A DNA stretch of 42,565 nt from Gammaproteobacteria bacterium (GTDB lineage Bacteria; Pseudomonadota; Gammaproteobacteria; Thiotrichales; Thiotrichaceae). The DNA is taken from the NCBI GenBank assembly GCA_018822845.1, contig JAHJJD010000070.1, positions 1-42,565 on the forward strand, given 5' to 3'. The position numbers and the translations under genes are program-made. Below, piece after piece: positions 1 to 7,509 of this stretch. The notes below the pieces were generated by a model, which worked only from the letters and a program-made list of their open reading frames with translations, was not told the origin of the DNA and did not search any database. Each line of letters starts with the position of its first letter. Position 1 is the first letter of the stretch.

Positions 1-699
1 CTGGTTCCCACCCGCGAATTGCAGCAGCAACTGACCGCCTGTGGCTATGAAAAACTCGGCATTCTGGAACGCGGTATCGATGCCAAACTGTTCAATCCGC
101 AACACCGTAGCGCAGCCCTGCGGGCACGGCTAGGTATCCAGCCACAACAATTGCTGGTCACGCTGGTGACACGCATGGCGCAGGAAAAGAACCTTGATCT
201 CGCCTTCGAGGCATTCCGCGCCATCCAGCAACAGATCCCCGATGCGCGCTTCCTGCTGGTCGGTGACGGCCCCGAACGCAAGCGCTTGCAGGATGCCCAC
301 CCCGACTGCCTGTTTGCTGGCATGCGCACCGGCACCGACCTGGCGGAACACTACGCCAGCGGCGACCTGTTCCTTTACCCCAGCACCAGCGAAACCTTCG
401 GCAATGTGGTGATGGAAGCCATGGCCAGCGGCCTGCCTGTCGTGACTTTCGATTACGCCGCAGCACGCGAACACATCCGCAACGGTGAAAACGGCATGGC
501 AGCCCCGCTGGATGACAATGCCGCCTTCATCACCGCCAGCCTGGCACTGGCAAAAGATGCTGAACTACGCAAACGCATGGGGGCTGCCGCCACTGAAACG
601 GCCCACAACCTGAGCTGGGAAAGGGTAATACAACGTTTGCACAACACGATTCAATCCGTCCTGTACGAGGTGCGCCATGAAACTGCTACATCAGCTTAA
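1..699 (+). CDS. Glycosyltransferase family 4 (GT-B), 5'-truncated by window edge
   Basis: The reading frame is open from base 1, so the N-terminal acceptor domain lies outside the window; the first internal Met is at base 19. What remains is the C-terminal donor-binding Rossmann domain of a retaining GT-B enzyme. It includes the segment VTRMAQEKNLDLAFEAF, the LVGDGPERKRL strand, and an EX7E motif in SETFGNVVMEAMASGLPVV, where the two Glu bind the nucleotide-sugar. Such enzymes transfer sugars to lipids or LPS on the cytoplasmic face of the inner membrane. The stop overlaps the start of the PAP2 gene by 23 bases, so the two are probably co-translated. This suggests a lipid-linked substrate, but the acceptor cannot be read from the sequence. 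The family call is firm; the specific function is not. Confidence 0.9.
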   Translation: MVPTRELQQQLTACGYEKLGILERGIDAKLFNPQHRSAALRARLGIQPQQLLVTLVTRMAQEKNLDLAFEAFRAIQQQIPDARFLLVGDGPERKRLQDAHPDCLFAGMRTGTDLAEHYASGDLFLYPSTSETFGNVVMEAMASGLPVVTFDYAAAREHIRNGENGMAAPLDDNAAFITASLALAKDAELRKRMGAAATETAHNLSWERVIQRLHNTIQSVLYEVRHETATSA

Positions 700-1210
700 C
701 GACCGCGAAATTCCGCTTTGCCTGCTGTTCAACCGCGCCAACCGCCTGAAACCCATCAGCCTGTTTTTCGCAGCTATCAGCCGTCTGGGGAATGGTGTTT
801 TCTGGTATGTGCTGATGCTGATGCTGCCGGTGTTGTACGGCTGGGAAGCTGCACAGGTTTCCCTACAGATGGCGCTGGTCGGGCTGGCTTGCCTGCTGCT
901 GTACAAATGGCTGAAAACCTCCACGGAACGGGTGCGCCCCTACAGCCACAACGACACTATTTTCAAGAATGTGGCTGCACTCGACCAGTTCAGCTTTCCT
1001 TCCGGCCATACCCTGCACGCGGTTGGCTTTACCTGGGTCATGCTGGGCCATTACCCCGAATGGGCGGTATTACTGATCCCGTTCACGGCACTGATTGCGC
1101 TGTCGCGGGTCATCCTTGGCTTGCACTACCCCAGTGATGTGCTGATCGGTGCATTCCTGGGCGCGGGCGTGGCGCAAGGCAGCTTCTGCCTGCTTGCCTG
1201 CCTCGCGTAA
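677..1210 (+). CDS. PAP2-family membrane phosphatase
   Basis: A protein of 177 residues with several hydrophobic segments. It carries the three PAP2/acid-phosphatase motifs in order: K..T..RVRP near residue 80, FPSGHTLHAVGF near residue 112, and SRVILGLHYPSDV near residue 150, supplying the catalytic His pair and Asp. Family members dephosphorylate phosphatidate, phosphatidylglycerophosphate or undecaprenyl pyrophosphate at the outer face of the inner membrane. The gene starts inside the end of the glycosyltransferase, which suggests a joint role in a lipid-linked glycan or glycolipid step. The exact lipid substrate cannot be assigned. An isoprenoid-pyrophosphatase or PgpB-like role are both possible. 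Confidence 0.88.
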   Translation: MKLLHQLNDREIPLCLLFNRANRLKPISLFFAAISRLGNGVFWYVLMLMLPVLYGWEAAQVSLQMALVGLACLLLYKWLKTSTERVRPYSHNDTIFKNVAALDQFSFPSGHTLHAVGFTWVMLGHYPEWAVLLIPFTALIALSRVILGLHYPSDVLIGAFLGAGVAQGSFCLLACLA

Positions 1211-1262
1211 AAAGCTTCCCGGTTACCTGAAGGTTTGTCTCCATTTTTGAAGGAGTGCTGCC

Positions 1263-1922
1263 ATGACCCTGCAACCCGTCACGCTGGAAGGGCGACTGGT
1301 TCGCCTTGAACCCCTGACCGAGTGGCATATGCCCGACCTGCTGCATGCCGCCCGCGATGAACGCCTGTGGCATTACATGTTCTACGGCAACCTGGCCGAA
1401 GTGGAACACATGGAAGCATTCATCAGCAATGCCATCCGCCTGCGCGAAGCCGGTACCGACCTGCCCTTTGCCGTCATTCACAAAGCATCGGAACGCGCCA
1501 TTGGTTGCACCCGCTTCCGCGACATCTGCATGAAACACCTCAAGCTGGAAATCGGTGGCACCTGGTACGCCAGCGAACACCAGCGCAGCGGGGTCAATCT
1601 GGAAAGCAAATATCTGTTGTTACGCCATGCTTTCGAGACCTTTGGCGTTTTACGGGTGCAGTTCAAGACCGACATCCGCAACGAGCGCTCGCGCCAATCA
1701 CTGGAAAAAATGGGTGCGGTGCAGGAAGGTGTGTTGCGGCGCAGCGCCATCATGCCCGATGGGTTGATCCGCGATACCGCCATTTACAGCATCCTCGATA
1801 GCGAGTGGGGCATGGTGAAACAGGGGCTGGAAACACGACTGTCTTCACGTAATCCCGCTCATATCGAGAAACTGCTGGATAATGCCTTTTGTATCAGCAG
1901 TTTCCTGCCCGGCAATGGTTAG
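1263..1922 (+). CDS. GNAT-family N-acetyltransferase (RimJ/RimL-like)
   Basis: A protein of 219 residues that starts after a good Shine-Dalgarno (AAGGAG at about 1249-1254). The opening segment TLEGRLVRLEPLTEWHMPDL and the later LRVQFKTDIRNERSRQSLEKMGAVQEGVLR are typical of the RimJ/RimL branch of GNAT enzymes, which acetylate N-terminal or side-chain amines using acetyl-CoA. The family fold ends near residue 195 (SILDSEWGMVKQGLE). The last 25 or so residues run antisense to the 3' end of waaC and look non-conserved, so the frame simply reads on to the next stop. The substrate is unknown. Separated by 52 bases from the PAP2 gene, with the same orientation. Confidence 0.85.
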   Translation: MTLQPVTLEGRLVRLEPLTEWHMPDLLHAARDERLWHYMFYGNLAEVEHMEAFISNAIRLREAGTDLPFAVIHKASERAIGCTRFRDICMKHLKLEIGGTWYASEHQRSGVNLESKYLLLRHAFETFGVLRVQFKTDIRNERSRQSLEKMGAVQEGVLRRSAIMPDGLIRDTAIYSILDSEWGMVKQGLETRLSSRNPAHIEKLLDNAFCISSFLPGNG

Positions 1923-2831
1923 AATCTGCTGCCCGGAAGCACTGTTGCCGGTTACCCCGGTCAACGCAGCCATGGTTACCGGGTAGAGCGCCAGGCCGGG
2001 CTTGTCCAGTGCGGCGGCAATATGCATCAAACCGGTATCCATACCGATAACGCCTGCTGCATGACGGATCAGGCCAGCCAACTCTCCCAGCGTGCAGCGT
2101 GGCAACACCTGGGCAAACGACGAGATGGCGGCCAGGCGTTCAGCCCGTTCCCGTTCACGCTGGTTTCCCCAGGGCAGTAAGACATGGCAGTGACGTTCCG
2201 CCATGGCCTGCAAAAATGCCTGCCACTGCCCTTCCTGCCATTCCTTGTCCACCCGGCTGGTGCCGTGCAGGACAATGACATAAGGGTGCGGCAGGGGGAA
2301 ACTGACCGTGGGGAAATCCGCCTGTGCAATGCCATGATCCAGCGGCAGGTTTTCCAGCGAATACCCCAGCGTAGCGGCAGTCAGCAAACGGTTACGGCTG
2401 ATGGCGTGAGCCTGCCGTGAAACGCCATGCTTGTGCTGGTAAAACAGGCTGGCAAGCGGCTCGCGAATGCTGTCGCGGTCATAGCCGTGACATTCCCCTT
2501 GCGCCAACCGGGCAATGGCGACGCTCTTGAGCAAGCCTTGCGTATCCAGCACCCAATCGTATTGTTCCTGGCGGAGGCTGGCGGCAAACCGGCGGATTTC
2601 CTGGCGGGTTTGCCGCTGGAACAACTGTTTGCGCCAGCGCCGCAAGGCAACGGGGATCACCCGCTTGACGGCAGGATGCCAGCCGGGAACTGCGGCAAAA
2701 CTTTCTTCCACCACCCAGTCGACCTGCAAATCCGGCACGCAGGCGGCAGCGTCCGTTATGGCTGGCAACATGTGCACGACATCGCCAAGCGAGGAGGTTT
2801 TAACAACCAGCAGTTTGCGGGGTTTCGACAT
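1845..2831 (-). CDS. waaC: Lipopolysaccharide heptosyltransferase I
   Basis: A protein of 328 residues starting MSKPRKLLVVKTSSLGDVVH, which matches the WaaC (RfaC) N-terminus, followed by WVVEESFAAVPGWHPAVKRVIPVALRRWRK. The GT9 donor site is seen in VIVLHGTSRVDKEWQEGQW and GVIGMDTGLMHIAAALDKPGLALY. WaaC adds the first L-glycero-D-manno-heptose from ADP-heptose to Kdo2-lipid A on the cytoplasmic side of the inner membrane. The frame is open further upstream, but that part is antisense-like or out of phase within waaA. I therefore place the start at 2831, where it overlaps the waaA stop by 32 bases. The 3' end overlaps the convergent GNAT gene by 78 bases. Confidence 0.94.
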   Translation of the reverse strand: MSKPRKLLVVKTSSLGDVVHMLPAITDAAACVPDLQVDWVVEESFAAVPGWHPAVKRVIPVALRRWRKQLFQRQTRQEIRRFAASLRQEQYDWVLDTQGLLKSVAIARLAQGECHGYDRDSIREPLASLFYQHKHGVSRQAHAISRNRLLTAATLGYSLENLPLDHGIAQADFPTVSFPLPHPYVIVLHGTSRVDKEWQEGQWQAFLQAMAERHCHVLLPWGNQRERERAERLAAISSFAQVLPRCTLGELAGLIRHAAGVIGMDTGLMHIAAALDKPGLALYPVTMAALTGVTGNSASGQQILTIAGQETADTKGIIQQFLDMSGIT

Positions 2832-4113
2832 TGTGCGTTTGGGCCTGATCCAGCGACAGGTGAATGCGTTGCATGACAAGGTTGACTGCGCCCTGACTAC
2901 TGACGGCAAAAGCTTGCGCCTGCTGCCCGGCCATTTCACGGGCGGCTGCATCCTGCAACCAGTTGAGGGTATGGTCATAAAGCTGCGTTGCGCTATCCAC
3001 CTGCACCGCTCCACCGCTAGCATACAAACCGGGGAACATGTCGGTGAAATTTTCCGTATGTTTGCCACTGACAACCGGTACACCCCAGATGGCGGCCTCC
3101 AGTGGATTATGCCCACCGTGCGGCACAAGGCTGCCACCGATAAACGCCACGTCCGCCAGCGCGTACCAGAGCAGCAATTCGCCCATGGAATCACCCAGCA
3201 GTATCTGGGTGGATGGCTTGAGCGGCTCCCCCGAACTGCGGGTAAGTGTGTCGAATCCCGCCTCCACGCAAAGCTGGCGTACCGTAGCAAAGCGCTCGGG
3301 ATGGCGCGGAACCAGCACCAGCAGCAAATCCGGCAACTGCTGCTGCAAGCGCTGGTAAACATGCAGTATGGCGCTGTCTTCCCCCTCGTGGGTACTGCCA
3401 GCCACCCACACCGGACGCTTGCCCCATTGCTGGCGCAACGCTGCGGCACTGGCATCCAGTCCGGCAGGGATTTGCATGTCAAACTTGATATTGCCGCAGG
3501 TTTCCACCTGTTCCGGCTTTGCACCCAGTTGCCGGAAATGGTCTGCATCCTGCTGGCTGCGCGCCCCGATCCAGCTTGCCAGACCCAGGGTATCGCTTAT
3601 CAGGCGACCCAGCCGGGCGTATCCCTGATACGAACGTGCAGAAAGCCGGGCATTCACCAGCAACAGCGGGATGTTGCGGTTGGCGCAAGCCTTGTACAGG
3701 TTGGGCCAGATTTCCGTTTCCATCACCAACAGCATTTCCGGCTTCACCCTGCGGAAGAAGCGCGCCAGGCTGTCCGGCAAATCGTATGGGCAATAACTGT
3801 GTTGCACCCTGTCGCCAAACAGGCGCTTGACGGTATCGGAACCGGTTGGCGTGGTGGTCGTCACCCATAACGCGACATCCGGGAAATCCTTCAGTAAACG
3901 CTCAAGCAGCGGGCGGGCCGCCATCACTTCCCCCACGGAAACAGCGTGCAACCATATGCAGCGGGTGTAAGGCCGGGTGGAACGCACATAACCGAAGCGT
4001 TCATCGATGCGCTGACCGTAGGCCGGATTTTTGCGGCTGCGCCACAACAGGCTCAGCACCAACAGGGGAATCAGCAGATTAAACAATAGCGTATAGAGGT
4101 ATCTTCCCAACAT
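2800..4113 (-). CDS. waaA: 3-deoxy-D-manno-octulosonic acid transferase (Kdo transferase)
   Basis: A protein of 437 residues, usual for WaaA (KdtA). It has an N-terminal membrane anchor (LLFNLLIPLLVLSLLW), then the GT30 signature WLHAVSVGEVMAARPLLERL with LWVTTTTPTGSDTVKRLF. The C-terminal donor domain includes VAGSTHEGEDSAIL, LLVLVPRHPERF, FIGGSLVPHGGHNPLEAAIWGVPVVSG and ENFTDMF. It attaches Kdo residues from CMP-Kdo to lipid IVA at the inner membrane. It is followed by waaC with a 32-base overlap, so the inner-core Kdo and heptose enzymes form one transcription unit. Upstream (4114-4296) is a 183-base divergent intergenic stretch. Confidence 0.95.
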   Translation of the reverse strand: MLGRYLYTLLFNLLIPLLVLSLLWRSRKNPAYGQRIDERFGYVRSTRPYTRCIWLHAVSVGEVMAARPLLERLLKDFPDVALWVTTTTPTGSDTVKRLFGDRVQHSYCPYDLPDSLARFFRRVKPEMLLVMETEIWPNLYKACANRNIPLLLVNARLSARSYQGYARLGRLISDTLGLASWIGARSQQDADHFRQLGAKPEQVETCGNIKFDMQIPAGLDASAAALRQQWGKRPVWVAGSTHEGEDSAILHVYQRLQQQLPDLLLVLVPRHPERFATVRQLCVEAGFDTLTRSSGEPLKPSTQILLGDSMGELLLWYALADVAFIGGSLVPHGGHNPLEAAIWGVPVVSGKHTENFTDMFPGLYASGGAVQVDSATQLYDHTLNWLQDAAAREMAGQQAQAFAVSSQGAVNLVMQRIHLSLDQAQTHNVETPQTAGC

Positions 4114-4296
4114 GATGCGGCACTAACCCATGAAGCTCAAACAGATAATCCCAGCCTAAAGCAGGTTTTTGACAAAATGATTGCAAATAAATGAAGGAAA
4201 TATTTCAGGCTTGAGGATTGCTTCGCATCCCCTTGTCTGTTCGGGCATACTAGGCAAGGCTGACTCACACAAGCCACGATAATAACGGAGAATAAC

Positions 4297-5109
4297 GTGA
4301 ACAACCTGCAACTGAATTCACAAAACGATGCCAGCATCCGCGTTCGCGCCGCCCTGATTGGCAGCCGTATCGATACCAAACCCTTCCGCGCGGATGAAAC
4401 ACTTGCCATCAACCCGTTGACCATCGCGATTCCCGGCGGCGGCTGTGTCGTGCTGCTACGTTATGGCGTCGTCGTGTTTGTCGGCATGAACAGCGAACAG
4501 GAAACACAGTTTCAGGAACGGCTGCTTCCCCTGACCAGCGAAACACGCACCTGGCCGGAAGATGAGCAAATCAAGCTGCGCATCGACGGCAACGCACTGG
4601 AGGGCATGGACGCCAAAGGCTGCCTGTGGCTACATGATACCTCGATACAGCGCGTGCAACTGGTAGCGGAAATCCTGGCACGCAGTTCCGTCCTCTCCGA
4701 CGACGAAGCACGGGTTGCCAAGACCTTTGAACAGATCGAACCTCTGGCGCAAAACCTGGGCAAGCAGGGCCAAGGTGGGCGCAAGATGCGCGAATTACTG
4801 ACCTACATCGGCGAATCCCTGCTCAGCCAGCAGCGCATGGTAGGCCGTGCGGAAGTCGCCGAAAAACCCGACCTGCTGTGGGAACGCCCCGAACTCGAAG
4901 GGCTTTACCTGAAACTGGAAGACGAATTCGAGCTGCGCGAACGCCATCTGGCGCTGGAACGCAAGCTGCAAGTCATTTCCAACACTGCCGAAACCCTGCT
5001 CGACCTGTTGCAGACCCAGCGCAGCCTGCGGGTGGAATGGTACATCGTGATCCTGATCGTGGTGGAAATCGGCCTGACCCTGTACGAGCTGTTTTTTCGC
5101 GGGCATTGA
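4297..5109 (+). CDS. RMD1/DUF155 family tail-anchored protein
   Basis: A protein of 270 residues with a GTG start, preceded by GGAG about 6 bases upstream. It matches the RMD1/YagE (DUF155) family: an N-terminal domain with PGGGCVVLLRYGVVVFVGM, a central helical region (LSDDEARVAKTFEQIEPLAQNL), a conserved LERKLQVISNTAETLLDLLQ segment, and a single C-terminal membrane segment (WYIVILIVVEIGLTLYELFF). Eukaryotic relatives such as yeast Rmd1 and human RMND1 act at microtubules or mitochondrial ribosomes. The bacterial function is unknown. It stands alone, divergent from waaA and 72 bases before the SMR gene. Confidence 0.85.
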   Translation: MNNLQLNSQNDASIRVRAALIGSRIDTKPFRADETLAINPLTIAIPGGGCVVLLRYGVVVFVGMNSEQETQFQERLLPLTSETRTWPEDEQIKLRIDGNALEGMDAKGCLWLHDTSIQRVQLVAEILARSSVLSDDEARVAKTFEQIEPLAQNLGKQGQGGRKMRELLTYIGESLLSQQRMVGRAEVAEKPDLLWERPELEGLYLKLEDEFELRERHLALERKLQVISNTAETLLDLLQTQRSLRVEWYIVILIVVEIGLTLYELFFRGH

Positions 5110-5111
5110 CA

Positions 5112-5144
5112 AAACCGCTGTGCAACAAGCACCTGAAACGGTTT
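5112..5144 (+). other. Nested hairpin between the RMD1 and SMR genes
   Basis: AAACCG (5112-5117) pairs with CGGTTT (5139-5144). Inside it GTGC (5120-5123) pairs with GCAC (5129-5132) around the loop AACAA. It begins just after the RMD1 stop and ends 37 bases before the SMR start. No run of T follows, so it is at best a weak terminator or an RNA-stability structure. It does not look like the guanidine-sensing mini-ykkC motif. Confidence 0.3.
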
Positions 5145-5181
5145 ATGATTCCCCCCTTGCTGATAGAACCCCAGGAATCTT

Positions 5182-5511
5182 ATGTCTTACCTCTACCTCG
5201 CCTTCGCCATTATTGCCGAAGTGATTGCAACCAGTTCCCTGAAAGCAACTGAGGAATTCACCAAACCCGTGCCTACCATCATCATGGTAATTGGGTACGG
5301 GCTGGCGTTCTATTTCATGACGCTGGCGCTACGCACCATCCCGCTGGGAATCACCTACGCAGTCTGGTCAGGGCTGGGCATTGTCCTGATCAGCATCATT
5401 GGCATCATCTTCTATAATGAACGGCTGGATCTGGCTGCAACCATCGGCATGGGCATGATTGTTGCGGGCGTACTGGTCATTCACCTGTTCTCGAAAGCGG
5501 TGAAGCATTAA
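5182..5511 (+). CDS. Small multidrug resistance (SMR) efflux protein, EmrE-like
   Basis: A protein of 109 residues with four predicted membrane helices, closely following EmrE along its whole length. The proton/drug-coupling Glu is E13 (AFAIIAEVIATSSLK). The aromatic binding residues are Y39, Y59 and W62 (ITYAVWSGLGIVLI), and the dimer motif near the end reads GMGMIVAGVLVIHLFS. SMR proteins work as antiparallel dimers in the inner membrane, exchanging protons for cationic compounds. The WSGLGI motif fits the Qac/EmrE subtype better than the guanidinium exporter (Gdx) subtype. The 3' end overlaps the convergent pyruvate kinase gene by 35 bases. Confidence 0.93.
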   Translation: MSYLYLAFAIIAEVIATSSLKATEEFTKPVPTIIMVIGYGLAFYFMTLALRTIPLGITYAVWSGLGIVLISIIGIIFYNERLDLAATIGMGMIVAGVLVIHLFSKAVKH

Positions 5512-7339
5512 CTTCCCCCATCCGGCAAACCTGTAAAGGCCGCATCATCAGGCGGCGTTTGTGATAATGGCTTTCCATGCGTTGCAGGATACCGTCCAGA
5601 AAACGGACGGTTTCAACAATATTCGGCCCCTTGTTGAGCATGGCACATTCAGCGCGGATGCTCATGGCGGCATCGGTCACTTCAGCACGAGAAGGCGCAC
5701 CCTTTTTCGCCATATTTTCCAGAATCTGGGTGGCCCATATGACCGGAATGTGAGCCGCTTCACACAGCCAGAGAATTTCTTCCTGCACTTCTGACAAGCG
5801 CTCGAAGCCGACTTCCACCGCCAGGTCGCCGCGCGCAATCATCACGCCAATGCGGGGGGAATGCATTGCCGCCAACAGGATTTCCGGCAGATTCTCAAAT
5901 GCAGACCTGTTTTCAATCTTGAGCACAATGCCGGTATCAACCGCACCGAGCCGCTGCAAATGTTGCTGCAAAGCTGCCACATCCCGCGCAGAACGCACAA
6001 ACGACAGCGCCACCATATCCACCATGCCAGCCATCATTGCCAGATCGGTAATGTCCTTCTCCGTCAGCGCAGGCATATTGAAACTGGCTTCGGGGAAATT
6101 GATACCCTTTTCCGCCCGCAGCTTGGCACCACCGGGTGGAGTATGGGTGATCCGCAACAGGATTTCATCGCCATCATTACTTTCCACCACCCCGCCAATC
6201 CTGCCGTCATCCAGCCATACCTGTTGCCCGGCAGCGACCGTGCGGAATGCTTCCGCCAGGGTACAATGAATACGTGCAACCTGGGTTTGCACACCTTGTG
6301 CATCATGTTCGCCGGGATGCCCCAGCATTTCGGCCAGCGTCAGCACCAGATGGTCACCATCCTGCAAAACCACGGGGGGAATCACTTCATGCACATTCAG
6401 CAACACTTCCTTGCCCAGCTTGCGCCCTTCCCGGCTAAAATGGAGTTCGGTGCGTTCGCGCAAATAGACTGTGTGGTCGGTTTCCAGCAGACGCGCTTGC
6501 AAATGCTCTGCCACAATCCTTAACTCGCGGGTAGCATTACGTGCATCCTGAAGCTGGACGCTATCCCCCGTGCGGGTTTCCAGCAAAACCTTGCCGCTGA
6601 CTTCAAGGGCGGGGTATTCCGTTTCCACGCTATCTTCCCCTTCCGCAATCAGCCAGAAACGCCCTGGTACATGTACGTGCCCGAACAAATCCCGTGCCGG
6701 TTTTACTTTCAACACCCTCCCTGCTGGCGCAATCATTCCCGTGCGCAATTTTGGCCCGGCCAGATCAAGCTGAATCTTGCAGGTTTTACCCGTGCGGGCT
6801 TCAGCCATATGTAAATTGCCAATCATTTGCTGCCAGACTTCAGCATTATCATGCGCACAATTGACCCGCATGACGTTCATGCCTGCCAGCAGCAATTCCT
6901 CCAGTAATGTGGCAGACCGGGCTGCCTCGGCAGGCATAGTCACCATGATGCGCACTTCACGCTGGGCGGGTTTCACCCCGAACAATGCAGCCGTCCGCTG
7001 CTCCAGATAGCGGTCACTCTCGGCAAAAGAGACCGAAGCCACGGGTGTTTCCCCTGCCGGTATGCCAGACAAGCGCTGCAACACGTCAATGACACTGTTA
7101 AGGGTCGCCAGCGTATGGGCTTCCAGAATACCCAGTGAACTCAGGCCACGCTCAATCAGCATGCGTTGCAGATCGCGTAATTCGTGGCTGCGTAGTGAAA
7201 GGTAATGCAACAGGTTCTGCGCTGATGCACGGTGGTCGGGGTGAATCGCAGCCCCTTCCTGATAGTTCGCAGCAAACGTAACTGCCTCTTCCCGTAAATC
7301 AACCAATCGCTTGAGCAAAAAATCATCATCCATAATCAT
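5477..7339 (-). CDS. Atypical pyruvate kinase with N-terminal extension and no C-terminal domain
   Basis: A protein of 620 residues; the usual bacterial enzyme has about 470. The first 130 or so residues form an unassigned helical domain (LLHYLSLRSHELRDLQRMLIE). The TIM-barrel and B domain follow: REVRIMVTMPAEA, MNVMRVNCAHDN, CKIQLDLAGPKLRTG, VLKIENRSAFENLPEIL with the catalytic Lys and metal-binding Glu, MIARGDLAVEVGFERL, and WATQILENMAKKGAPSRAEV. The standard GETAKG stretch is replaced by CAMLNKGPNIVETV, and the protein ends about 20 residues later, so the C-terminal allosteric domain is absent. Most catalytic residues are retained, so phosphoenolpyruvate to pyruvate conversion is plausible, but regulation must differ. 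The start is divergent from pstS. Confidence 0.85.
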   Translation of the reverse strand: MIMDDDFLLKRLVDLREEAVTFAANYQEGAAIHPDHRASAQNLLHYLSLRSHELRDLQRMLIERGLSSLGILEAHTLATLNSVIDVLQRLSGIPAGETPVASVSFAESDRYLEQRTAALFGVKPAQREVRIMVTMPAEAARSATLLEELLLAGMNVMRVNCAHDNAEVWQQMIGNLHMAEARTGKTCKIQLDLAGPKLRTGMIAPAGRVLKVKPARDLFGHVHVPGRFWLIAEGEDSVETEYPALEVSGKVLLETRTGDSVQLQDARNATRELRIVAEHLQARLLETDHTVYLRERTELHFSREGRKLGKEVLLNVHEVIPPVVLQDGDHLVLTLAEMLGHPGEHDAQGVQTQVARIHCTLAEAFRTVAAGQQVWLDDGRIGGVVESNDGDEILLRITHTPPGGAKLRAEKGINFPEASFNMPALTEKDITDLAMMAGMVDMVALSFVRSARDVAALQQHLQRLGAVDTGIVLKIENRSAFENLPEILLAAMHSPRIGVMIARGDLAVEVGFERLSEVQEEILWLCEAAHIPVIWATQILENMAKKGAPSRAEVTDAAMSIRAECAMLNKGPNIVETVRFLDGILQRMESHYHKRRLMMRPLQVCRMGEVNASPLSRTGE

Positions 7340-7414
7340 TATTTTATCGCAGTTCCAAAGGGAGCCATGCTAAACCCCACGCATTGCAACATGATGACAA
7401 GCCGCGACCAAACA

Positions 7415-7470
7415 TGCTCATAAATCCTTCATATGACCGACACAAAAGTTTCATCAGAAAAACCTACGAT
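7415..7470 (+). promoter_or_regulatory. Putative Pho-box array and -10 before pstS
   Basis: Four 7-base units phased every 11 bases resemble the PhoB half-site CTGTCAT: TGCTCAT (7415), CCTTCAT (7426), CCGACAC (7437) and GTTTCAT (7448). The 4-base spacers are AAAT, ATGA and AAAA. A -10-like TACGAT lies at 7465-7470, ten bases after the last unit, which is the geometry of a PhoB-activated promoter lacking a -35. Individual units match only 4-5 of 7 positions. It lies 40 bases before the pstS start. Confidence 0.5.
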
Positions 7471-7509
7471 GCGCGCCAATCCATCCCGGATTTTTTGAAG
7501 GAGACTTTC

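Noticed and set aside
2515-3870. A 451-codon plus-strand frame across waaC and waaA
   Set aside because: Antisense of two clear LPS genes; no start signal and no domain pattern.
4169-4174. A TTGACA -35 box upstream of the RMD1 gene
   Set aside because: The hexamer matches the consensus, but no acceptable -10 lies 15-19 bases downstream, so I do not call a promoter.
4137-4424. A 95-codon minus-strand frame between waaA and the RMD1 gene
   Set aside because: It overlaps the RMD1 coding start, has no domain pattern and no ribosome-binding site.
5110-5181. Guanidine-II (mini-ykkC) riboswitch before the SMR gene
   Set aside because: The region has a nested hairpin but not the paired ACGR-loop stems. 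The protein also looks EmrE-like rather than a guanidinium exporter.
7391-7409. A reverse-oriented TTGTCAT-CATG-TTGCAAT Pho-box-like site
   Set aside because: Only the first unit matches well, and it points away from pstS towards the pyruvate kinase gene, where no PhoB promoter geometry is seen.
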